Assembly (NCBI RefSeq): GCF_018905915.1
Contig: NZ_CP064782.1
Coordinates: 2,232,001-2,296,000, forward strand
DNA from: Azospira inquinata
Lineage (GTDB): Bacteria > Pseudomonadota > Gammaproteobacteria > Burkholderiales > Rhodocyclaceae
Direction of reading: 5' to 3'
DNA: 64,000 nt
In this document: one piece after another, positions 17,703-26,864 of the stretch
How the letters are laid out: each line of letters begins with the position of its first letter
Position numbering within the stretch: position 1 is the first letter of the stretch
Position numbers and translations under genes: made by a program
The notes under the pieces: model-generated
The model's input: only the letters and a program-made list of their open reading frames with translations
Database searches by the model: none
What the model was told of the DNA's origin: nothing

Positions 17703-18131
17703 ATGAAATCTATGCAAAAAGGCTTTACCCTCATCGAACTGATGATCGTGGTGGCGATTATCGGCATTCTGGCTGCTCTGGCCATTCCGGCCTATTCGGA
17801 TTACATGAAGAAATCCCGCTTTTCTGAAGTTCAGGGCATTGCGGAAGCTTTGAAGAAGGATGTGGCCTTGTGTGCCGGGGACAATACGGCTAATCCGGGG
17901 ACGTTTACCGGTTGTACCAATGGAGCTTTGGGTATTCCTCCCAAGCCCACCGCTACGACTAACACCGCCTCCGTTGCAGTGACAGATGGGGTGATTACCG
18001 GTACGGCGACAGCTGCTGCTGATGGTATCACTACGGTTTTAACTCCTACGTTGGATGCTTCTGGATCTGGTGTTATCACCTGGACTAATAGTGGTACGTG
18101 TGTTAACAAAGGCTGGTGCAAGGCAAATTAA
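17703..18131 (+). CDS. pilA: Type IV major pilin PilA
   Basis: 142 residues. A short basic leader MKSMQKG is followed by the class III signal [20 protein letters not shown] with Glu5, so cleavage by prepilin peptidase after Gly7 and N-methylation of Phe1 are expected. The helix continues as [16 protein letters not shown]. The C-terminal domain is Thr/Ala/Gly-rich and has four cysteines, including CVNKGWC at the C-terminus, a probable disulfide-bounded loop. AGGAGG precedes the ATG at 17703. The gene is lower in GC than its surroundings and faces a TfpX/TfpZ-type gene, as in several pilin loci with variable pilins. Confidence 0.95.
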   Translation: MKSMQKGFTLIELMIVVAIIGILAALAIPAYSDYMKKSRFSEVQGIAEALKKDVALCAGDNTANPGTFTGCTNGALGIPPKPTATTNTASVAVTDGVITGTATAAADGITTVLTPTLDASGSGVITWTNSGTCVNKGWCKAN

Positions 18132-18965
18132 TTAAGCCCTGTTTTCCGGCCTGATTAGGCCGTCTGAAAAGCCCCCTCTGGGGGCTTTTTTATGCCTGGG
18201 CCGGGCCAGATTAGGTGAGTAAGGAGCGAATTTTAGAAACCGACCAGAATGTCCCTCTAATAAAGCCAGAGCCTGACCAAACCGGGTGACGACCGGGAGG
18301 CATTGGATTTGTGTAATGTCCATTCCGAAATTTTTTGCGTAAGTAGCCAATTGATCCAGGTCCTCTGGCGTTAACTTTAAATCGGTGACAGGCCGGCTAG
18401 ACTGGAGCGCTTCCTTCTGTTGTGCCGCATAAGGGACGTAATACTTGGGGAAATTCTGAATCCCCATGCCTGCCAGGGCAGAGAAAGCTAGGTTGTTTTT
18501 TTCTTCTATCTCCGTTGGCGCTTGGGCTGCCACCAGTAGCGGGCCGCTCCAGCTAAGTTGGCGAAAACTGTCTTGTTTCCCCTGAGCCAAATCTTTGGGA
18601 TCAAGTTCAATGGCCGAGACAACGTGAATTGCTCCATCGGCGTAGACGGCAAATACAGGGCGGCTGGCAAACATGGTGTATAGCCCATAGCTCATGGCGA
18701 CCAATTGAATAAAGGCAATAACCCCTAAATCAAAGGGAAGGCTTTTTTTTCGGGGATTAAAAATGATTAGGGTGATCAGCGGGCCGAGAACTACATCAAT
18801 GCCCCCAATTAGTAGCATGAGCTCTTTTCCCCCCATGGCGGAAAGTAGGGCAGGGGGATACCACAATAAAAGCATGGTGGCGAAAATGAGGGTGGAGATG
18901 CTGAGGCTGATTGCCAGGTGATAGGAAGCAGCTTGATAACGGGAAATTTTTCTTAAATAGGACAT
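18132..18965 (-). CDS. TfpX/TfpZ-family type IV pilin accessory protein
   Basis: 277 residues. Three to four membrane helices fill the first 100 residues (LAISLSISTLIFATMLLLWY, LMLLIGGIDVVLGPLITLIIF, LGVIAFIQLVAMSYGLYTMF), followed by a periplasmic domain with FAVYADGAIHVV. This layout matches TfpX/TfpZ proteins, which aid assembly or surface display of the specific pilin encoded next door. The reading frame continues about 22 residues past APYSPN, where the family-like C-terminus seems to end, straight through the pilA terminator; the tail PRHKKAPRGGFSDGLIRPENRA is written here as basic and low-complexity. Stop loss or a frameshift near 18215-18240 is possible. GC is lower than in flanking genes. 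Confidence 0.82.
   Translation of the reverse strand: MSYLRKISRYQAASYHLAISLSISTLIFATMLLLWYPPALLSAMGGKELMLLIGGIDVVLGPLITLIIFNPRKKSLPFDLGVIAFIQLVAMSYGLYTMFASRPVFAVYADGAIHVVSAIELDPKDLAQGKQDSFRQLSWSGPLLVAAQAPTEIEEKNNLAFSALAGMGIQNFPKYYVPYAAQQKEALQSSRPVTDLKLTPEDLDQLATYAKNFGMDITQIQCLPVVTRFGQALALLEGHSGRFLKFAPYSPNLARPRHKKAPRGGFSDGLIRPENRA
18167..18191 (+). terminator. Intrinsic terminator of pilA
   Basis: AGCCCCC pairs with GGGGGCT across a three-base loop and is followed by six T on the plus strand. On the minus strand the stem is followed by four T, so it may also stop transcripts of the converging TfpX/TfpZ-like gene, whose reading frame runs through it. Confidence 0.9.
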
Positions 18966-19006
18966 GGCTCTTTGTTAAGCAGCAAAGAACAAAAAGATGA
19001 CGGAGT

Positions 19007-19495
19007 TTAAATTATAAAGTCAGGCGCAAGGACCGTCCGCAATACCGTTTGGGTTTCCCCGGCCCGTACCCGGTTAGAAAACCACCATAACGCCCCTTTT
19101 TTAATGGTCCAATTGGCTTCCTGTCCCGAGAGGAGTAGGGCGGCGAGGCGGCCCAGGGTGGGTTGGTGGCCCACCAGGAGGACGGCCTGGCTGGCGTCGG
19201 GCCAGCGGGCGGCGGCGAGGAGGTCGGCGACCCGGGCGTCTGGGGCCAGACGGCGGCTGGTTTCGTAGGGTAGGCCCAGGGCGTCGGCGGTCTGGCGGGT
19301 GCGCAGGGCCGGGCTGACGAGGATGTGCAAATCCGGCGGTAGGCGGGGACGCAGCCAGTCTCCCAGGTGCTTGGCCTGCTTTTGTCCCCGTTTGGTCAGG
19401 GGCCGGCTTAAATCCGGGTCTTCCCGGGAGGGCCCGGACTTTTCCCGCTCCCCCCCTTCCTCCGCTTCCGCGTGGCGCCACAGTATCAAATCCAT
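19007..19495 (-). CDS. sixA: Phosphohistidine phosphatase SixA
   Basis: 162 residues of the histidine phosphatase (phosphoglycerate-mutase-like) fold. The catalytic RHAEAE is at about 7-12, LTKRGQKQA follows, the second arginine is in SPALRTRQTA and the second histidine in LVGHQPTLG. SixA removes phosphate from His residues of Hpt or phosphotransferase domains. A strong ribosome site (GGAGGAG) precedes the ATG at 19495. It lies 35 bases after a CYTH-CHAD gene on the same strand, a common pairing of polyphosphate-related and phosphohydrolase genes. Confidence 0.9.
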   Translation of the reverse strand: MDLILWRHAEAEEGGEREKSGPSREDPDLSRPLTKRGQKQAKHLGDWLRPRLPPDLHILVSPALRTRQTADALGLPYETSRRLAPDARVADLLAAARWPDASQAVLLVGHQPTLGRLAALLLSGQEANWTIKKGALWWFSNRVRAGETQTVLRTVLAPDFII

Positions 19496-19530
19496 GGATG
19501 TCTCCTCCTTTGATCTTATGGCGGTCTAGC

Positions 19531-21048
19531 TTACTCCCGGCCTGTTGCAGAGGCTTTGCGCTGGCCCCAGGGGGGCGAGGCCTTGTGGTAGTGGGCCAGG
19601 GCCGGCGGCAGCTGATCCAGCAGGGCGTCGCTCTTGCCCGCCAGCCAGCCCCGTAACAGAGGCGCCCGGCTGTCCGGCACCAGGGCATCCACCAGGGCCC
19701 GGGCCGTGGCCAGGTCGTTGAGTTGGCCCAACACGTCCTGGAGCCCGGTGAGGGCGGTCAGATAATCGGGTTTGCTCCCTTTGGGGGAGGCGGGGCGGTT
19801 GGCCGGGGCGAGAAATTCGCTGGTGTAGCGCAGCTTTTTGCAGGCGATGCGCAGACGGTGGCGGGCGGCGTGATCCCCCTTTTGCTGCTTGGCTTCCAGC
19901 TGGGTGACCTTGCTGGCCTGGCGTTGCAACTGGTGCTGGGCGAAATCTCCCCAGCGGCCCGGCCGTTCGGCTTCGGGCAGGGTGAACAGGGCGGTGGCGA
20001 AATCCAGCAACAGCCGGGAATAGGTGGGGCTGGCAAGGAGCCGCTCCAGGGCTTGTTGGCAGCGCAGCTGCCGGGCTCGGGCCAGGGCCTGGAAATGGGC
20101 CACATCCGGGTCTTCCGGAAAAGTGCCCAGGAGGGGAGGCAGGGTTTCCCCCAGGAGCACGTCCCAATTGCGGGCATCCCCCAGTTGGGCCCCCAGGGTC
20201 CGCCAGGGTTCTTCCCAATGATCCAGAAAAGAGGCGGGCAGGGCGGGGGCGAACAGCTTCAGGGCGGAGCGCAGGCGGCGAATGGCCACCCGGGCCTGGT
20301 GCACATATTCCCCATCCTGCCCCAGGCGGGCGCCCCGTTCATTGGCCTGGAGCTGTTCCAAGCAATTAAGGGCGATGGAGCGGAAAGCCTGGCGGGGCGT
20401 GATGTCTTCCCCCAGGGCCAGGGGACGGGCTTTGACCGGGGGGCTTTCCCGCCCGGTGAAGAGCCTGTAGCCCCGTTCCGCCTTGCTGGCCGCCACCGGA
20501 TGGAGGATTTCCGCCTGGCCCAGGGCCTGGGCCAGGACAAAGAGCTGGGCTTCGTCCCCCGCCAGCAGTTCCAATTCCAGTTCGGTGAGGCTTTCCTTCT
20601 GGCCCCGGCTGGCGATCCAGCCCCGGTCCAGGGCCACTTCGATGCGGGTGCCGGGCACCGGACTTAGTTCCCAGGTGAGCCGGGTGAAATCGGTGGTGAA
20701 CGCCGGTTCCAGGCGGGGCATCCGCTTTTCCAGCCAGCGGCGCAGGTCCTTGTCGTCCACGTGGTCAAAGTGAAACTGGCCAGGCTGGGTGGGGGCCTCC
20801 CATTCGCTGCGCCGGGCTAGACCCCCCTGGGCCGGGGCCGCCCCCTTGACCGTGAGCAGCCAGTCCCAGCCTTTGCGGCGCAGGCGCAGGGCCAGGCGGC
20901 GCTGCAACAGCTCCAGTTCCGGAGTGTCGTAATAGGTGTTGAGGAGCTTGGTGCGCTGGGGCGGAGTGGCTGTCAGCAGGGGGTGGGAGAGCAGGCGCCG
21001 GGCGGCGGTGGGACTTAAGCGGAGTTTCAGTTCGGTTTCAACGGCCAT
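19531..21048 (-). CDS. CYTH-CHAD domain protein (inorganic triphosphatase / polyphosphate-binding)
   Basis: 505 residues. The N-terminal CYTH domain (about 1-200) begins MAVETELKLRL, containing the ExExK metal-triphosphate signature, and has alternating Arg/Lys/Glu strands (LALRLRRKG, ELELELLAG). The C-terminal CHAD domain (about 225-500) carries the conserved histidines in VHQARVAIRRLRSALKLF (family pattern VH..RV..RR.R) and ARHRLRIACKKLRY. CYTH proteins hydrolyse inorganic triphosphate; CHAD domains bind polyphosphate. No ppk or ppx is in the window. It is flanked by a Crp/Fnr gene 11 bases upstream and sixA downstream, so the three probably form one transcript. Confidence 0.9.
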   Translation of the reverse strand: MAVETELKLRLSPTAARRLLSHPLLTATPPQRTKLLNTYYDTPELELLQRRLALRLRRKGWDWLLTVKGAAPAQGGLARRSEWEAPTQPGQFHFDHVDDKDLRRWLEKRMPRLEPAFTTDFTRLTWELSPVPGTRIEVALDRGWIASRGQKESLTELELELLAGDEAQLFVLAQALGQAEILHPVAASKAERGYRLFTGRESPPVKARPLALGEDITPRQAFRSIALNCLEQLQANERGARLGQDGEYVHQARVAIRRLRSALKLFAPALPASFLDHWEEPWRTLGAQLGDARNWDVLLGETLPPLLGTFPEDPDVAHFQALARARQLRCQQALERLLASPTYSRLLLDFATALFTLPEAERPGRWGDFAQHQLQRQASKVTQLEAKQQKGDHAARHRLRIACKKLRYTSEFLAPANRPASPKGSKPDYLTALTGLQDVLGQLNDLATARALVDALVPDSRAPLLRGWLAGKSDALLDQLPPALAHYHKASPPWGQRKASATGRE

Positions 21049-21059
21049 GGGATTGGGGC

Positions 21060-21746
21060 TCAGAGATCGTAGCGACGCAGGGCTTCCCCGTCGGGAATGT
21101 GGATATGGCGGCCTTCCACCCGGATCAGTCCGGCCTCGGCCAGCTCGTGGAGAATGCGGGAAAAATGTTCCTGGGTCAGGTTAAGGCGGGAGGCCAGGAC
21201 CCCCTTGCTGGTGCTGAGGTGCAGGGTGACCGGCCCCCCGGCCTCCTGCTCCGGCAAATCCCGGAGCAGGAAACCAATGACCCGCTGACGGCCCGATTGG
21301 AGGGTGTAGGCCGCCACATCCGTGACCATCTGGTGCAGGCGGCGGGAAAGGCCCGCGATCATTTTGCGCCCCAGGCGGGGCTCCCGATCCAGTTCGGCAA
21401 ACAGGGCTTCCTTGGCGATGAACAGCAGTTGGCTGTCCGCCAGGGTCTGGCCGTAGACGATGTAGGGCTTTTCCGCAAACATCAGGGCTTCCCCGAAGGT
21501 CTGGCCCTGGGACAGCACCTCCACCACCTTTTCTCCCCCCTGGGGCGAAGTAATGGCCAGTTTGACCTGACCGTACACCACCAGATGCATGCCGTTACAG
21601 GGATCTCCCTTGTGGAACAGGATCTGGCCTTTGGCGGCCCCCATTTCCCGGGTACCCCGGGCGATAGGGGCCAATTCTTCCGGGCTCAGGCCCTGGAACA
21701 GGGGGACGCGGGCCAGCAGGGTGGGAATATCCAAGGGGGCGGACAT
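21060..21746 (-). CDS. Crp/Fnr-family transcriptional regulator
   Basis: About 228 residues. The N-terminal cyclic-nucleotide-binding fold (about 5-125) shows LFQGLSPEEL, GQILFHKGDPCNGMHLV and VLSQGQTFGEALMF. The C-terminal Crp-type helix-turn-helix (about 150-220) shows STSKGVLASRLNLTQEHFSRIL. No N-terminal cysteine cluster of the Fnr type is seen, so it is not an Fe-S oxygen sensor of classical Fnr type; the signal is unknown. Start choice is uncertain: ATG at 21746 (MSAPLDIP) fits the domain best but has no clear ribosome site; ATG 21752, ATG 21776 and TTG 21803 are in frame. Confidence 0.83.
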   Translation of the reverse strand: MSAPLDIPTLLARVPLFQGLSPEELAPIARGTREMGAAKGQILFHKGDPCNGMHLVVYGQVKLAITSPQGGEKVVEVLSQGQTFGEALMFAEKPYIVYGQTLADSQLLFIAKEALFAELDREPRLGRKMIAGLSRRLHQMVTDVAAYTLQSGRQRVIGFLLRDLPEQEAGGPVTLHLSTSKGVLASRLNLTQEHFSRILHELAEAGLIRVEGRHIHIPDGEALRRYDL

Positions 21747-21845
21747 GGGCATGGGCAGAAAAACGGAGAGGCCCATGGTGACATTAGGGGGGCGGTGAAG
21801 CAAGCCGAGGGGGCCGAGCCGGGGCGTGGCCGCGGCCCCTTCGGC

Positions 21846-23783
21846 TCAGGTGGGACGCCGCAGATGGCGGTACAGGGTGTTGCGGCTGATGCCCAGGCGC
21901 CGGGCCGCCAGGGAGAGATTACCCTGGGCGGCAGCTACGGCCCGGGCAATTGCTGCCTCGGACTGGGCTTTGAGATTGTCCCCCGGCTCCCCGGCGGGGG
22001 CCGCCGTGAGGGGATCATGGGCCCCGTGTCGTTCCGTAGGGGTGACCAGGGCTTCCGCCAGATCGTCCGCCAGATGGCCCCAGTCGATAATGTCCTCTCC
22101 CTCATCCAGGAGGGCCACGGCGGTGTGCAGGGCGTTGGAGAGTTGACGCAGGTTGCCGGGCCAGGCGTAGGTGGCCATGGCCCGGGCCAGACCCGGGGCC
22201 AGCATTAGAGGCCGTCCCGGGGCGATCTGGGCGAGCATGGCCCGCACCAGATCGGCAAAGTCCTGGCGCTGGCGCAAGGGGGGCAGGGTTAGACTGAGAC
22301 CGTTGATCCGGTAATACAGGTCGGTACGGAAATGGCCCGCCTCCACCGCATCCCGCAAATGGCAGTGGGTGGCGCAGATGAGGGCGAAATCCACATCCAC
22401 CGGGGCGCCGCCTCCCAGGGGTACCACCTGGCGCTCCTGCAAGACCCGCAGCAGGCGGCTTTGCAGGCCCAGGGGCATGTCGCCAATTTCATCCAGGAAC
22501 AGGGTGCCGCCCTGGGCTTCCCGGATGCGTCCCGGGCTGCCGTCCCGGCGGGCGCCGGTGAAGGCCCCGGGCCGGTAGCCGAATAGTTCCGCCTCGATCA
22601 GATGTTCCGGCAGGGCGGCGCAATTCACCGCCACAAAGGGCTGTTCCCGGCGGGGGCCGCTCTGGTGCATGGCCTGGGCGAAACGTTCCTTGCCCACCCC
22701 GGATTCCCCCTGGAGCAGGACCGGAATGGGTTTGCCCAGCACCCGGCGGGCCTTGTGCAGGAGCTGGCCGATCTGTTCGTCGGCGCCTCCCAGACCGGCC
22801 AGGGCGTCCTGGGGTGGCCGGGATTCCTGTACTGGGGTCAGGGCCGGGTGGGCGTTGCGTACCTGGACGAAAAGGGTCTGGCCCTGGCAACTCTGGACCG
22901 CCAGGGCCTGTTCCGGATGGCGCAGCCCCCATTCCCGCAGCCGGTCTTCCGGAATGTCCAGGAGCCGCTTCAGGGGTACGGCCCCCATGTCCCCCGGGGT
23001 GAGTCCGAGCCAGGTCAGGGCCGCCCGGTTGGCGGCTACCACCCAGCCATCCTCGCTCAGGGCCGCCACCCCCTCCGCCACGGTGCCGATGCCTTCTTCC
23101 CGGGGATGGAAGTGGAGGCGCAGCTGGCGCCGGTGGCGGGAGAGGAGCAGCCGGTTTTCGATCATCCGGGCGGCGGTCTGCACCAGGCCCCGGGTGTGGG
23201 GATGGTGGTGGCGCCGGTCACAGGAAATATCCACCACCCCCAGCAGCTGGCCGTCCGGGCCCCGCACCGGGGCGGCGCTACAGGCCAGGATGGCATTGCG
23301 TTCGAGGAAATGCTCCGAGCCCAGGATTTCCATGGGGGTGCCTTCCGCCAGGGCGGTGCCGATGGCGTTGGTGCCCCGGTCCCGCTCGTGCCAGGAAGCC
23401 CCCGGGGTGAGCAGTACCCGTTCGGCCTTGGTGAGGAAATCCGCATCCCCCAGGGCGTGGAGCAGCAGGCCCCGGCAGTCGGCCAGAATCACCATGCTGT
23501 GGGTGTCCCGCACCTGATCGTAGAGATATTCCAGAATGGGCTGGGCGTGGTCCAGAAATTCCCGGTGCTTGTCGAGGAAGCGGCTTAAGGCCGGGCCTCC
23601 CAGCCGGGATTCGCCCCGAGCCTGGCCCAGGGGTTGCAACCCGGCCTGGCGACTGCGTTGCCAGGAGAGGATCAGACGGTCATCCACCAGACCGGGGGGA
23701 ATCTCCCGGCCTTCCAGAAAGAGGTGGCGGGCCTGGCGCAGGGCGGTGCCCGGCGGCCCAGCGGGATGGGCGGTGTGGGTCAT
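21846..23783 (-). CDS. AcoR-type sigma-54-dependent activator
   Basis: 645 residues. An N-terminal GAF-type sensory region (about 75-200), a PAS-like segment (about 225-310), an AAA+ sigma-54 interaction domain with Walker A GESGVGKE (about 358) and the sigma-54 contact loop GAFTGA (about 407), and a C-terminal Fis-type helix-turn-helix (LSLAARRLGISRNTLYRHL). This is the architecture of AcoR, the activator of acetoin or alcohol oxidation operons. It is divergent from an aldehyde dehydrogenase gene preceded by a sigma-54-like promoter, which is its likely target. GGAGGAG precedes the ATG at 23783. The inducing compound is not known. Confidence 0.9.
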   Translation of the reverse strand: MTHTAHPAGPPGTALRQARHLFLEGREIPPGLVDDRLILSWQRSRQAGLQPLGQARGESRLGGPALSRFLDKHREFLDHAQPILEYLYDQVRDTHSMVILADCRGLLLHALGDADFLTKAERVLLTPGASWHERDRGTNAIGTALAEGTPMEILGSEHFLERNAILACSAAPVRGPDGQLLGVVDISCDRRHHHPHTRGLVQTAARMIENRLLLSRHRRQLRLHFHPREEGIGTVAEGVAALSEDGWVVAANRAALTWLGLTPGDMGAVPLKRLLDIPEDRLREWGLRHPEQALAVQSCQGQTLFVQVRNAHPALTPVQESRPPQDALAGLGGADEQIGQLLHKARRVLGKPIPVLLQGESGVGKERFAQAMHQSGPRREQPFVAVNCAALPEHLIEAELFGYRPGAFTGARRDGSPGRIREAQGGTLFLDEIGDMPLGLQSRLLRVLQERQVVPLGGGAPVDVDFALICATHCHLRDAVEAGHFRTDLYYRINGLSLTLPPLRQRQDFADLVRAMLAQIAPGRPLMLAPGLARAMATYAWPGNLRQLSNALHTAVALLDEGEDIIDWGHLADDLAEALVTPTERHGAHDPLTAAPAGEPGDNLKAQSEAAIARAVAAAQGNLSLAARRLGISRNTLYRHLRRPT

Positions 23784-23850
23784 GTCTCCTCCTATTGTGG
23801 TCGCTAAGCCTCTGATGGGCCTGGGAATCCGGCATGGGTCGGATCGAGTC

Positions 23851-23878
23851 AGTATAAAGCGGCGGATTTTGGGAGCAA
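23851..23878 (-). promoter_or_regulatory. Sigma-70-type promoter of the AcoR-like gene
   Basis: On the minus strand TTGCTC (23878-23873) and TATACT (23856-23851) are separated by 16 bases, followed 67 bases later by the start codon at 23783. This is a reasonable housekeeping promoter, in contrast to the sigma-54-like site facing the other way. Confidence 0.55.
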
Positions 23879-23904
23879 GGGTTTTCCCGGAGTTTTTGAG
23901 GGGG

Positions 23905-23923
23905 CTGTATCACTTTGGGACAG
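23905..23923. promoter_or_regulatory. Candidate activator site CTGT-N11-ACAG
   Basis: An inverted repeat CTGT-N11-ACAG lies about 115 bases upstream of the sigma-54-like -24 element at 24039, the normal distance for an enhancer-binding activator. A second short palindrome, GGACAGTCC, is at 23949-23957. The rest of the 328-base gap 23784-24111 holds only the promoters listed here. Assignment to the AcoR-like protein is inferred. Confidence 0.4.
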
Positions 23924-24038
23924 TTGTGCTGATTCGGGGCGAACAGGAGGACAGTCCGGCATTTTTCGGGGCGGGGCAGAAAACGGGAAGTTATGGGGAA
24001 TCATGGGGTTGGCAGGTGCGCTCCCGGCCGGTGTGGGA

Positions 24039-24053
24039 TGGCACGGGCCTTGT
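24039..24053 (+). promoter_or_regulatory. Sigma-54-like promoter of the ald-adh pair
   Basis: TGGCACGGGCCTTGT has a perfect -24 half (TGGCAC) and a -12 half TTGT in place of TTGC, with GG-N10-GT spacing. It lies 59 bases before the aldehyde dehydrogenase ATG, opposite a sigma-54 activator gene. The imperfect -12 could weaken basal opening. Confidence 0.65.
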
Positions 24054-24111
24054 ATAGGCCTCCCGGCTCCCCAACAGGGGCGGCATTTACTTACACAATA
24101 AAGGAGACTCC

Positions 24112-25632
24112 ATGCTTTATGCCTATCCCGGCACCCCCGGTGCCAAGCACGAGTTCAAAACCCGTTACGACAACTTCATCGGCGGCAAATGGGTTCCCCC
24201 CGTTTCCGGCGAATACTTTGAAGTTATCACCCCCATCAGCGGTAAACCCTTTACCCAGGCCGCCCGTTCCGGCGCTGCCGATATTGAACTGGCTCTGGAT
24301 GCGGCCCACGCGGTCGCCGATTCCTGGGGCAAAACCTCCGCCACCGACCGGGCCAATGTGCTGCTGAAAATCGCCGACCGGCTGGAAGCCAATCTGGAAA
24401 AGCTGGCCTATGTGGAAACGGTGGATAACGGTAAGCCCATCCGGGAAACTCTGAATGCGGACGTGCCCCTGGCCATCGACCACTTCCGTTACTTCGCCGG
24501 TTGTCTGCGGGCCCAGGAAGGCGGCCTTTCCGAAATCGACGAAAACACCGTGGCTTACCACTTCCACGAACCCCTGGGGGTGGTGGGACAGATCATCCCC
24601 TGGAATTTCCCCTTGCTCATGGCCGCCTGGAAGCTGGCTCCCGCCCTGGGCGCCGGTAACTGCGTGGTGCTGAAGCCCGCCGAATCCACCCCCATCAGCA
24701 TTCTGGTCCTGGCGGAACTGATCGCCGATCTGCTGCCGCCCGGGGTGCTCAATATCGTGAACGGCTTCGGTCGGGAAGCGGGCATGCCCCTGGCGACCAG
24801 CAAGCGCATCGCCAAGATTGCCTTCACCGGTTCCACCGCCACTGGCCGGGTGATCGGTCAGGCCGCCGCCCAGAACCTTATTCCCGCCACCCTGGAACTG
24901 GGGGGCAAATCCCCCAACGTGTTCTTCTCCGATGTGTGCAGCAAGGACGATGATTTCCTGGACAAGGCCATCGAAGGTCTGGTGCTCTTCGCCTTCAACC
25001 AAGGGGAAGTGTGCACCTGCCCGTCCCGCGCCCTGATTCAGGAAGACATCTACGACCAGTTCATTGAACGGGTGCTGGGCCGGGTCAAGGCCATCAAGCA
25101 GGGCAGCCCCCTGGATACGGAAACCATGATGGGTGCCCAGGCTTCCCAGATGCAGATGGACAAGATCATGTCCTACCTGCAAATCGGTAAGGAAGAAGGG
25201 GCCACCTGCCTCATCGGTGGGGACCGGGCCCAGCTGGGCGGGGATTTGTCCGACGGCTATTACATCCAGCCCACCCTGTTCAAGGGGCACAACAAAATGC
25301 GCATCTTCCAGGAGGAAATCTTCGGGCCGGTGCTGGCCGTGACCACCTTCAAGACGGAAGCGGAAGCCCTGGAAATCGCCAATGACACGCCTTATGGCCT
25401 GGGCTCCGGCGTGTGGACCCGGGACATGAACACCGCCTATCGCATGGGTCGGGGCATCAAGGCCGGTCGGGTGTGGACCAACTGCTACCACGCCTATCCG
25501 GCCCACGCCACCTTCGGCGGCTACAAGGAATCCGGTATCGGTCGGGAAACCCACAAGATGATGCTGGACCACTATCAACAAACGAAAAACATTCTGGTGA
25601 GTTACAGTCCCAAGGCGGTGGGCTTCTTCTAA
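24112..25632 (+). CDS. NAD-dependent aldehyde dehydrogenase (AcoD/ExaC type)
   Basis: 506 residues of the ALDH superfamily. Visible are the NAD-binding [11 protein letters not shown] and [12 protein letters not shown], the general-base region ELGGKSPN (Glu near 262), and the nucleophile Cys301 in GEVCTCP, a double-Cys variant typical of the acetaldehyde-acting AcoD/ExaC group. It ends with SPKAVGFF. The likely substrate is acetaldehyde or another short aldehyde made by the alcohol dehydrogenase encoded next. AAAGGAG precedes the ATG. Control by the divergent AcoR-like activator is inferred from the sigma-54-like promoter. Confidence 0.93.
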   Translation: MLYAYPGTPGAKHEFKTRYDNFIGGKWVPPVSGEYFEVITPISGKPFTQAARSGAADIELALDAAHAVADSWGKTSATDRANVLLKIADRLEANLEKLAYVETVDNGKPIRETLNADVPLAIDHFRYFAGCLRAQEGGLSEIDENTVAYHFHEPLGVVGQIIPWNFPLLMAAWKLAPALGAGNCVVLKPAESTPISILVLAELIADLLPPGVLNIVNGFGREAGMPLATSKRIAKIAFTGSTATGRVIGQAAAQNLIPATLELGGKSPNVFFSDVCSKDDDFLDKAIEGLVLFAFNQGEVCTCPSRALIQEDIYDQFIERVLGRVKAIKQGSPLDTETMMGAQASQMQMDKIMSYLQIGKEEGATCLIGGDRAQLGGDLSDGYYIQPTLFKGHNKMRIFQEEIFGPVLAVTTFKTEAEALEIANDTPYGLGSGVWTRDMNTAYRMGRGIKAGRVWTNCYHAYPAHATFGGYKESGIGRETHKMMLDHYQQTKNILVSYSPKAVGFF

Positions 25633-25712
25633 CCCGGAGCTTTTCACCCCTTGCGCCGGCCCCGCCATGGGGTGGGGTCGGCCTGAATCCACTACAACGA
25701 GGAGACAGGATT

Positions 25713-26864
25713 ATGACTACCAGTACTTTTTTTATTCCCAGCGAAAACATCATGGGGGCGGGTTGCCTCAGCGACGCCGTACAGGTTATCCGCCAGAAGG
25801 GCTTTAAGAAGGCCCTGATCGTCACCGACAAGCCCCTGAAGGAACTGGGGGTGGCGGGCCGGGTTCTGAGCCTGTTGCAAGGGGCCGGCATGGACGGCGT
25901 GATTTACGATGGGGTCAAACCCAACCCCACCACCGCCAATGTGGACGCCGGTCTGGCCCTGCTCAAGGGGGACCAGTGCGATTTCGTGATTTCCCTGGGG
26001 GGCGGGTCCCCCCACGACTGTGCCAAGGGCATCGCCCTCTGTGCGGCCAACGGCGGCAAGATCGCCGACTACGAGGGGGTGGATCAGTCCGCCAAGCCCC
26101 AGCTGCCCCTGGTGTCCATCAACACCACCGCCGGCACGGCCAGCGAAATGACCCGCTTCTGCATCATTACGGACGAATCCCGGCACGTGAAAATGGCCAT
26201 TGTGGATCGTCACGTCACCCCCATTCTTTCCGTCAATGATCCGGAACTGATGGCTGGTATGCCCAAGGGCCTGACCGCTGCCACCGGTATGGATGCGTTG
26301 ACCCACGCGGTGGAAGCCTATGTCTCCATCGCCGCCACCCCGATTACGGATGCCTGTGCCCTGAAGGCGGTGCGCCTGATTGCGGACAATCTGCGTAGTG
26401 CCGTGGCCAACGGGGCCGATATGGGCGCCCGGGAACAGATGGCCTACGCCCAGTTCCTGGCCGGGATGGCCTTCAACAACGCTTCCCTGGGCTACGTCCA
26501 TGCCATGGCCCACCAGTTGGGCGGCTTCTACGATCTGCCCCACGGGGTCTGTAATGCGGTGCTCCTGCCCCATGTGCAGGAATTCAATGCCCGGGACGTG
26601 GCGCCCCGCTTGAAGGAAGTAGGGGAGGCCATGGGCCTGAACCTCTCCGGACTGACGGCAGAAGCCGGGGCCAAGGCGGCCATCCAGGCCATTCGCCAGC
26701 TCAGCGTGGATGTGGGCATTCCCCCCAACCTCACGGCCCTGGGCGCCAAGGCGGAAGACATTCCCACCCTGGCCGCCAATGCCATGAAGGATGCCTGCGG
26801 TCTGACCAATCCTCGGCGGGCCAGCCAGGCGGAAATCGAAGGGATTTTCGCCGCCGCCATGTAA
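25713..26864 (+). CDS. Iron-containing (group III) alcohol dehydrogenase
   Basis: 383 residues, normal for the family. The NAD-binding [14 protein letters not shown] is near 95-108, [14 protein letters not shown] near 140, and the metal-binding residues lie in [15 protein letters not shown] (about 190-204) and the [20 protein letters not shown] region (about 260-280; pattern H..AH.LGG..DLPHG). Probable role: oxidation of a primary alcohol to the aldehyde used by the upstream dehydrogenase. I chose the ATG at 25713, preceded by GAGGAGACAGG; the frame is open further upstream only because it lies inside the other gene. Confidence 0.93.
   Translation: MTTSTFFIPSENIMGAGCLSDAVQVIRQKGFKKALIVTDKPLKELGVAGRVLSLLQGAGMDGVIYDGVKPNPTTANVDAGLALLKGDQCDFVISLGGGSPHDCAKGIALCAANGGKIADYEGVDQSAKPQLPLVSINTTAGTASEMTRFCIITDESRHVKMAIVDRHVTPILSVNDPELMAGMPKGLTAATGMDALTHAVEAYVSIAATPITDACALKAVRLIADNLRSAVANGADMGAREQMAYAQFLAGMAFNNASLGYVHAMAHQLGGFYDLPHGVCNAVLLPHVQEFNARDVAPRLKEVGEAMGLNLSGLTAEAGAKAAIQAIRQLSVDVGIPPNLTALGAKAEDIPTLAANAMKDACGLTNPRRASQAEIEGIFAAAM

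Noticed and set aside
24091..25692. 533-codon minus-strand frame over the aldehyde dehydrogenase
   Set aside because: Shadow of a clear ALDH gene; no domain and no ribosome site.
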